Below, piece after piece: positions 59,745-64,000 of a stretch of 64,000 bases of DNA (positions within the stretch are counted from its first letter, which is position 1; each line of letters opens with the position of its first letter). Under the pieces are notes generated by a model. It searched no databases. It was given only the letters and a program-made list of their open reading frames with translations, and was not told the origin of the DNA. The stretch is from JBFXAF01 sp050184585. GTDB taxonomy: Bacteria > Pseudomonadota > Alphaproteobacteria > Rhizobiales > Rhizobiaceae. The translations under genes were made by a program, and so were the position numbers. The stretch spans positions 62,001 to 126,000 of the forward strand of contig JBFXAF010000008.1 of assembly GCA_050184585.1 (NCBI GenBank). Reading direction: 5' to 3'.

Positions 59745-62018
59745 ATGGTCACGAAGGCGAGAGGCGGCATGCGCGGTTCAGGTGACCGGCGCCGGCGAAG
59801 CGGGCTAGGGGTCAATATTCATCTGGCGCTCACCATCATGGCCGCCGTCGCCATATTCGCGGCGCCGGCGCGCGCGGCAGTGACCGGCCTGGAGGATGCG
59901 CCGGACCCGATCGCCGCCGCGGAGGCCTACCACGCGTTCCTGAAAACGAACGCGCCGGGGACGGTCGAGCCGCTGATCGACTATGTCGACTTCGACATGC
60001 CGGCTCCCGAATGTTCGCCCGACCGCAGGCCCGAAGTGCATGCGATCCTGATCGGGGCGTCCTTCGCCGGCGGTCCGTTCGGCGACCTGTCGGGGCCGGA
60101 CAACGACGTCGAACTGCTCGCCCGGTCGCTGGAGACGCGCGGCGTCGGTTCGGCCGACCTGGTGGTGCTGGCGGGCGACAAGGCCGGACGCGCCGATCTT
60201 CGGGAAGCGATGCTGACGGCGTTGCTGAGATCCGGCTGCGGTGACCGGGTGATCTTCCATTTCGGCGGCAACGCGGCCCGGCCGTCCGACCTGATGCGGG
60301 CGATCATTCCCGACGAACTGCGCGCCGCAGCCGACGAGATCCCGATCAGCGCGCTGTGGGACGCCGACTTCATCAACCAGGAGCATGAGGCGACGCAGGC
60401 GATACGCTGGGCCGAGCGGGCCGGGCTGTTCCTGGCGCTCAACCAGCAGACCGACGGCGTGCTGGAGGTCCTGGCCGTCTCCGACGTCGCCGACTTCGCG
60501 ACGGCGGTACGCAATCGGGACGCCGACGTGATCGTCACCCTCGACACCAGCTACGCCTCGCTGGCCGACATGTCGGGCCGCCAGGAAAAGGCCGGAGACA
60601 GCGACATCTGGAGCGTCGAGACAAGCGGCAATCCCGACCACAGACCCGTCTATGCCTTCGCGCCGCCGCTCAGGCTGCAACCGAGCCACGGCGACTTCGC
60701 CGCCTTCTATTCCAGCGTCGGCGATTCGCACTCGGTGGAACTGGCCTTCCCCAATGACGACGGCACGGAGAGCGTCTATGGCGTCTTCACGCTCAGGCTC
60801 GCGGCGGCGATCCAGAACCGCGACAGCGTCACCGTCAGGGCGATGGCCGAGAGCCTGAAGGTGCTGCCGACCGGCGATCGCGCGGCCGAGCAGCGCTACC
60901 GCGTCGAATCGTCGAACCCCGAACTGGTGCTGTTCGGTGACGCGACGCTGTCGCTGCCGGCGGTCGAGGCGATCGTCATCACGAACCCGTCGCCGAAGCG
61001 CGGCGCGGCGGCGATCGAAAAGCCCGAGATCACCATCGAGGGCGCGGTGAGCTGGTCGGCGCCGGTGAAGGCGGTGCTGGTCGGCGGCAAGACCGCGGCC
61101 TTCAGAGGCGACGGCACCTTCGCGCACGACGTGCAGCTCAAGCCGGGGCTGAACGAGGTCGAGATCGTGGCGCTCACCGCCGACGGCCGCACCCACGAGA
61201 AGCGGCTGGAACTCGTCTTCGAGGGCGACAAGAAGGCGCTGGAGGGAGAAGGCAGGCGTTTCGCGCTGATCATCGCCAACGAGACCTATGATCGGCAGCG
61301 AACCGGCTTCAGCCCGCTCAGCACGCCGTTCGAGGACGCCGACGCGGTGGCGGCGATCCTCAAGCAGCGCTACGGCTTCGAGACGGAAGCGACGCTGCCG
61401 GGCGGACAGGCCGTGCCGCTGGTGCTTCGCGACGCCACGCGGCGCGACATCGAGACGGTGCTCTACCGGATCGGGCTGGTCGCCGGCGAGAAGGACACGG
61501 TGCTGATCTACTATGCCGGCCACGGCATCTACGAGGAGCGAACCACCATCGCCTTCTGGGTGCCGTCGGACGCGGAGGCCGGGGTGCCGATCAGCTATTT
61601 GTCGGCATCGACGATTTCCGAGGCCATCCAGCGCATGCAGGCCGGCAAGGTGATCGTGATCTCCGATTCCTGCTTCTCGGGCGCGCTGCTGCGCGGCGGC
61701 GGCGATCCCGCCCAGCCGATCGACCAGGCGGCGCGGGACCGGGCGCTGCTCAGCCTCTCGCAGAAGCGCTCGCGGGTGCTTATCTCGTCCGGCAACAACG
61801 AACCGGTCGAGGATCTCGGCGGCGCGGGTCATTCGATCTTCGCCCGCGCCCTGCTCAACGGGCTCGAGAAGATGGAACACGACGCCTTCTCGGCGCGCGA
61901 ACTGTTCGACGGCTGGATCCTGCCGACGGTGATCGCCAATTCCGACCAGGAGCCGCAGTACCGGCCGATCGAGCGGACCGGGCACGAGGGCGGCGACATC
62001 GTCTTCGTGCGCAAGTAG
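59745..62018 (+). CDS. exported tandem caspase protein: degenerate N-terminal and intact C-terminal domains
   Basis: A 757-aa protein with an arginine-rich leader and signal peptide (cleavage near ARAAV, residue 45). Residues about 97-290 look like a caspase fold whose catalytic positions are changed: N176 in FHFGGNA where active members have GHG, and S269 in LDTSYAS where they have DSC. Residues about 425-495 form an Ig-like domain (GLNEVEIVALTADGR). Residues about 505-757 are an intact C14 domain with H593 (YYAGHGIY) and C643 (SDSCFSGAL). AAGGGG precedes ATG 59745. Divergent from the Tat caspase. The alignment of the first domain is by eye. Confidence 0.85.
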   Translation: MVTKARGGMRGSGDRRRRSGLGVNIHLALTIMAAVAIFAAPARAAVTGLEDAPDPIAAAEAYHAFLKTNAPGTVEPLIDYVDFDMPAPECSPDRRPEVHAILIGASFAGGPFGDLSGPDNDVELLARSLETRGVGSADLVVLAGDKAGRADLREAMLTALLRSGCGDRVIFHFGGNAARPSDLMRAIIPDELRAAADEIPISALWDADFINQEHEATQAIRWAERAGLFLALNQQTDGVLEVLAVSDVADFATAVRNRDADVIVTLDTSYASLADMSGRQEKAGDSDIWSVETSGNPDHRPVYAFAPPLRLQPSHGDFAAFYSSVGDSHSVELAFPNDDGTESVYGVFTLRLAAAIQNRDSVTVRAMAESLKVLPTGDRAAEQRYRVESSNPELVLFGDATLSLPAVEAIVITNPSPKRGAAAIEKPEITIEGAVSWSAPVKAVLVGGKTAAFRGDGTFAHDVQLKPGLNEVEIVALTADGRTHEKRLELVFEGDKKALEGEGRRFALIIANETYDRQRTGFSPLSTPFEDADAVAAILKQRYGFETEATLPGGQAVPLVLRDATRRDIETVLYRIGLVAGEKDTVLIYYAGHGIYEERTTIAFWVPSDAEAGVPISYLSASTISEAIQRMQAGKVIVISDSCFSGALLRGGGDPAQPIDQAARDRALLSLSQKRSRVLISSGNNEPVEDLGGAGHSIFARALLNGLEKMEHDAFSARELFDGWILPTVIANSDQEPQYRPIERTGHEGGDIVFVRK

Positions 62019-62088
62019 GCGACCGCGCCGGCGGCATGACAGCCGGGACGAGGCATGCGAAGAAGGCGCCGGGAACCGCGAGGAGCAG

Positions 62089-62499
62089 ATGACGGCACGC
62101 AGCGAGCTGACGAAGAACCAGACGGCCGTGCTCGGGGCGCTGGAAGGCGCCGCGCAGCCGCTCAGCGCCTACACGCTGCTCGACCAGCTCCGGGAGAAGG
62201 GTTTCCGTGCGCCGCTTCAGGTCTACAGGGCGCTGGACGGGCTGATCAAGGCGGGGCTCGCGCATCGGCTGGAAAGCCTCAACGCCTTCGTCGCCTGCGC
62301 CGAAACGCATGGACACGACCACGGCCATGCCATGACCGCCTTCGCCATCTGCGACCAGTGCGGGCAGGTCAGCGAACTCAGCGACCACGCCATCGCGCAC
62401 CGGCTCGACGCGTGGGTCGGCGCCTCGGGCTTCGTCCCGCGCAAGGCGGTCATCGAGTTCCGCGGCACCTGCGGGAAATGCGCGGCGCTCGCGGCTTAG
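62089..62499 (+). CDS. zur: Zur-type Fur-family zinc regulator
   Basis: A 136-aa Fur-family protein. The winged helix is YTLLDQLREKGFRAPLQVYRAL, the metal region is ETHGHDHGHAMTAFAICDQCGQ and the second cysteine pair is GTCGKCAALA at the C-terminus. Two CxxC pairs forming the structural zinc site are typical of Zur. AGGAG precedes ATG 62089. No zinc transporter is next to it. It is the second Fur-family regulator in the window; the one at 25326 lacks the cysteines. Confidence 0.88.
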   Translation: MTARSELTKNQTAVLGALEGAAQPLSAYTLLDQLREKGFRAPLQVYRALDGLIKAGLAHRLESLNAFVACAETHGHDHGHAMTAFAICDQCGQVSELSDHAIAHRLDAWVGASGFVPRKAVIEFRGTCGKCAALAA

Positions 62500-62502
62500 G
62501 GC

Positions 62503-62697
62503 CTACGCTGCCTTCTCGATCATGTCGCGAGGCAGGTGGTCCCGGGCAGCAAGGAACTCCATCCCGACCACACGTCCGTCGCTATCAAAATCAAGCACGA
62601 TCCCCTCGGATACCTCTTCGCTTTCCTCCACTGGCTGCGAAGAAAAGCGGATGTAGGCGGCATTCGCCACTGGGTCATATTCGAGCTTAACCGGCAT
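62503..62697 (-). CDS. DUF2283 family small protein, possible antitoxin
   Basis: A 64-aa protein. The DUF2283 pattern is clear: KLEYDPVANAAYIRFSS, a variable acidic middle, and IVLDFDSDGRVVGMEFL. I start at ATG 62697, inside the 3' end of the next gene (11-base overlap), since the family begins here. It is usually found next to DUF4258 genes, as it is here, and the pair is probably a toxin-antitoxin-like module with this protein as antitoxin. Confidence 0.8.
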   Translation of the reverse strand: MPVKLEYDPVANAAYIRFSSQPVEESEEVSEGIVLDFDSDGRVVGMEFLAARDHLPRDMIEKAA

Positions 62698-62956
62698 GAG
62701 GCTTTCTCGCACCTCGGTCAAAGTATGCTGATAGTATACGGATTTCATCCGGGGTTTCCACAAATACGACGCGCAGGATTCTTCCATCCCGTTCGGGAAC
62801 GGGGCGATAGCGTCGAGTGATCTCCGGTGCCGCCGGGTCTATCGAGTCCCAATCCGGCGTGAACAGAGTCGTCTCGACCCAATCTCTGTTGATTTTGCGC
62901 TCTTCGAGCACGGTCTCGGCATGGCGCGTATATCGGATAGGCTTGTTAGAAGCCAT
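62687..62956 (-). CDS. DUF4258 family protein, possible RelE/BrnT-like toxin
   Basis: An 89-aa protein with the DUF4258 signature: YTRHAETVLEERKINRDWVE near the N-terminus and GRILRVVFVETPDEIRILSAY at the end, matching the small RelE-related fold. ATG 62956 is the likely start. Overlap with the DUF2283 gene and the toxin-first order fit a toxin-antitoxin pair, but toxicity is not shown by sequence. The surrounding DNA (62960-63065) is noticeably AT-richer than the genome average, a possible mark of transfer. Confidence 0.78.
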   Translation of the reverse strand: MASNKPIRYTRHAETVLEERKINRDWVETTLFTPDWDSIDPAAPEITRRYRPVPERDGRILRVVFVETPDEIRILSAYFDRGARKPHAG

Positions 62957-63069
62957 GGCCAGAGTCCTGGGAAGATTGCCCGTTCCTATCTCGCAATGCA
63001 CACCATGCAAGGAAGAATTTGTGAGATACTTCTACCTAAAGTAGAATTGCATCGCGTTTTTTTTCAAAC

Positions 63070-63693
63070 CTACCGCGCGGTCGACCAGCCGAACCAGAGC
63101 GCGACCAGCGCCAGCAAAGCGGACAGCACGCGCCGGGCGATCCTCTCGCGGCGAGGATCGTTGAGGACAGGTTCCAGCGTCCCGGCCAGAACGACGATCA
63201 TCGCGTGAACGATGGTGGCGACCGCGACGTAGACGGCGGTCAGCGTCATCGTCTGCGGGAGCGCCGGCCTCACCGCCTCGATGAAGGTCGGCAGCACGGC
63301 GACATAAAAGACCGCCGCCTTGGGATTGAGCAGGTTGGTGACCAGGCCGCGCACGAAATAGCGGCCGCGCTTGCCCTCGCTGGTGGAGACGACATCCGTG
63401 CCGGCCGTCCAGCCCTCCCAGGCGAGATAGAGCAGGAAGGCGACGCCCGCCCAGCGCAGGCCCTCGTAGAGCAGGTTCGACGCCTGGACGATCTCGGCGA
63501 CGCCAAAGGCGGCGACGACGCCGATAATCGCCAGTCCCAGCGCGACGCCCGCCACGGTCGCGAAACCCGGACGCCGCCCCTCGCTGGCGGCCACCAGGGC
63601 CAGATAGGTCATGTTCGGGCCGGGCGTGAGCTCGATCAGGAACGAGGCGAGCGCGAAGGAAAGCAGCGTCGAAAGCTCGACCGGCAGCTCCAC
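63070..63693 (-). CDS. LysE-family exporter
   Basis: A 207-aa membrane protein with about six helices. The family opening ASFLIELTPGPNMTYLALVA, LLYLAWEGWTAG and FVRGLVTNLLNPKAAVFYVAVLP are visible. Members export amino acids or related metabolites. It starts at GTG 63693, one base after the polA stop, so it is co-transcribed with polA, a curious pairing. Confidence 0.9.
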   Translation of the reverse strand: MELPVELSTLLSFALASFLIELTPGPNMTYLALVAASEGRRPGFATVAGVALGLAIIGVVAAFGVAEIVQASNLLYEGLRWAGVAFLLYLAWEGWTAGTDVVSTSEGKRGRYFVRGLVTNLLNPKAAVFYVAVLPTFIEAVRPALPQTMTLTAVYVAVATIVHAMIVVLAGTLEPVLNDPRRERIARRVLSALLALVALWFGWSTAR

Positions 63694-63694
63694 C

Positions 63695-64000
63695 TCAATG
63701 GGCCTCGTCCCAGTTGTCGGCGGCGCGGGCGTCGACCTGCAGTGGCACCTTGAGCGCGACGGCGGGCATGGCCGAGCCTTCCATGACCTTGCGGATCACC
63801 GGCATGGTCGCGTCGACCTCCGCTTCCTCCGTCTCGAAGATCAGTTCGTCGTGCACCTGAAGCAGCATGCGCGCCGACAGCTTCGCCTCGGCGAGGGCCG
63901 CATCCATGCGGATCATCGCGCGGCGGATGATGTCGGCCGCCGATCCCTGGATCGGCGCGTTGATCGAGGCGCGCTCGTTGAAGGCGCGAATCGACGGGTT
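63695..64000 (-). CDS. polA: DNA polymerase I, C-terminal end (partial)
   Basis: The window edge cuts the gene, leaving the last 101 codons. The palm and finger motifs ERASINAPIQGSAADIIRRA and LLQVHDELIFE (motif C, with the catalytic aspartate) identify family A DNA polymerase. It ends in RAADNWDEAH, a usual C-terminus. Function is replication and repair, including RNA primer removal. Confidence 0.95.
   Translation of the reverse strand, partial: NPSIRAFNERASINAPIQGSAADIIRRAMIRMDAALAEAKLSARMLLQVHDELIFETEEAEVDATMPVIRKVMEGSAMPAVALKVPLQVDARAADNWDEAH

Noticed and set aside
46873..62018. A CRISPR-linked caspase (Craspase-like) system
   Set aside because: No repeat-spacer array or Cas gene is seen, and nearly every member carries an export signal.
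1..64000. tRNA, rRNA, CRISPR arrays, prophage or integrative element
   Set aside because: I found no tRNA-like cloverleaf, no regularly spaced repeats, no integrase, no phage genes and no attachment-site duplications on reading. Weak RNA genes could be missed by eye.

Overview
The window is GC-rich, densely coded chromosomal DNA. Gene content points to an alphaproteobacterium of the Hyphomicrobiales, probably near the Mesorhizobium/Phyllobacteriaceae group: many ABC and TRAP importers, a Mur-like Fur gene divergent from a SitABCD-type operon, an ALDH16-type gene beside deoC, LacI-controlled sugar loci, and several families of palindromic intergenic repeats of the kind common in rhizobia. The taxonomic placement is an inference from gene content. 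No rRNA, tRNA or CRISPR array was seen.

Layout. (1) 112-6841, plus strand: deoC and a two-domain ALDH16-type dehydrogenase, a fumarylacetoacetate-hydrolase-family enzyme, an amino-sugar kinase and nagA. (2) 7257-14926, minus strand: rpe, an amidase and a beta-lactamase-fold hydrolase that overlap, and a polyamine-type ABC importer (potA-potB-potC-potD) with a 273-bp MITE-like element between potB and potC. (3) 15409-19118: a YtcJ-type amidohydrolase, then on the other strand a histone-deacetylase-fold acetylpolyamine amidohydrolase and an N-carbamoylputrescine amidase. With the importer this reads as a polyamine uptake and catabolism block. (4) 19229-25757: an FAD oxidoreductase, a MarR regulator, a SitABCD-type metal importer and a divergent Fur/Mur-family regulator with paired 11-bp-spaced repeats between them.

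(5) 25847-33022: one uronate-catabolism operon, uxaC - TRAP transporter (dctP, dctQ, dctM) - FadR/GntR regulator - kduI - kduD - kdgF-like cupin, followed by gnd. (6) 34964-46849: two LacI regulators, then a sugar ABC importer, a TIM-barrel isomerase, a Gfo/Idh/MocA dehydrogenase, an aldo/keto reductase and a GH43 beta-xylosidase. Two identical 14-bp LacI-type operators flank the divergent promoter region.

(7) 46873-62018 is the most unusual part. It holds nine genes, eight with an export signal and one membrane anchored. They encode a trypsin-like protease, a V8-like protease, a MORN-repeat lipoprotein, a Memo-CapA fusion, a WD40-caspase, a membrane protein, a small cysteine-rich protein, a Tat-exported caspase, and a protein with one degenerate and one intact caspase domain. 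It looks like an extracytoplasmic multi-protease system and is my main candidate for an undescribed system. (8) 62089-64000: a Zur-type regulator, a DUF4258/DUF2283 toxin-antitoxin-like pair, a LysE exporter and the 3' end of polA.
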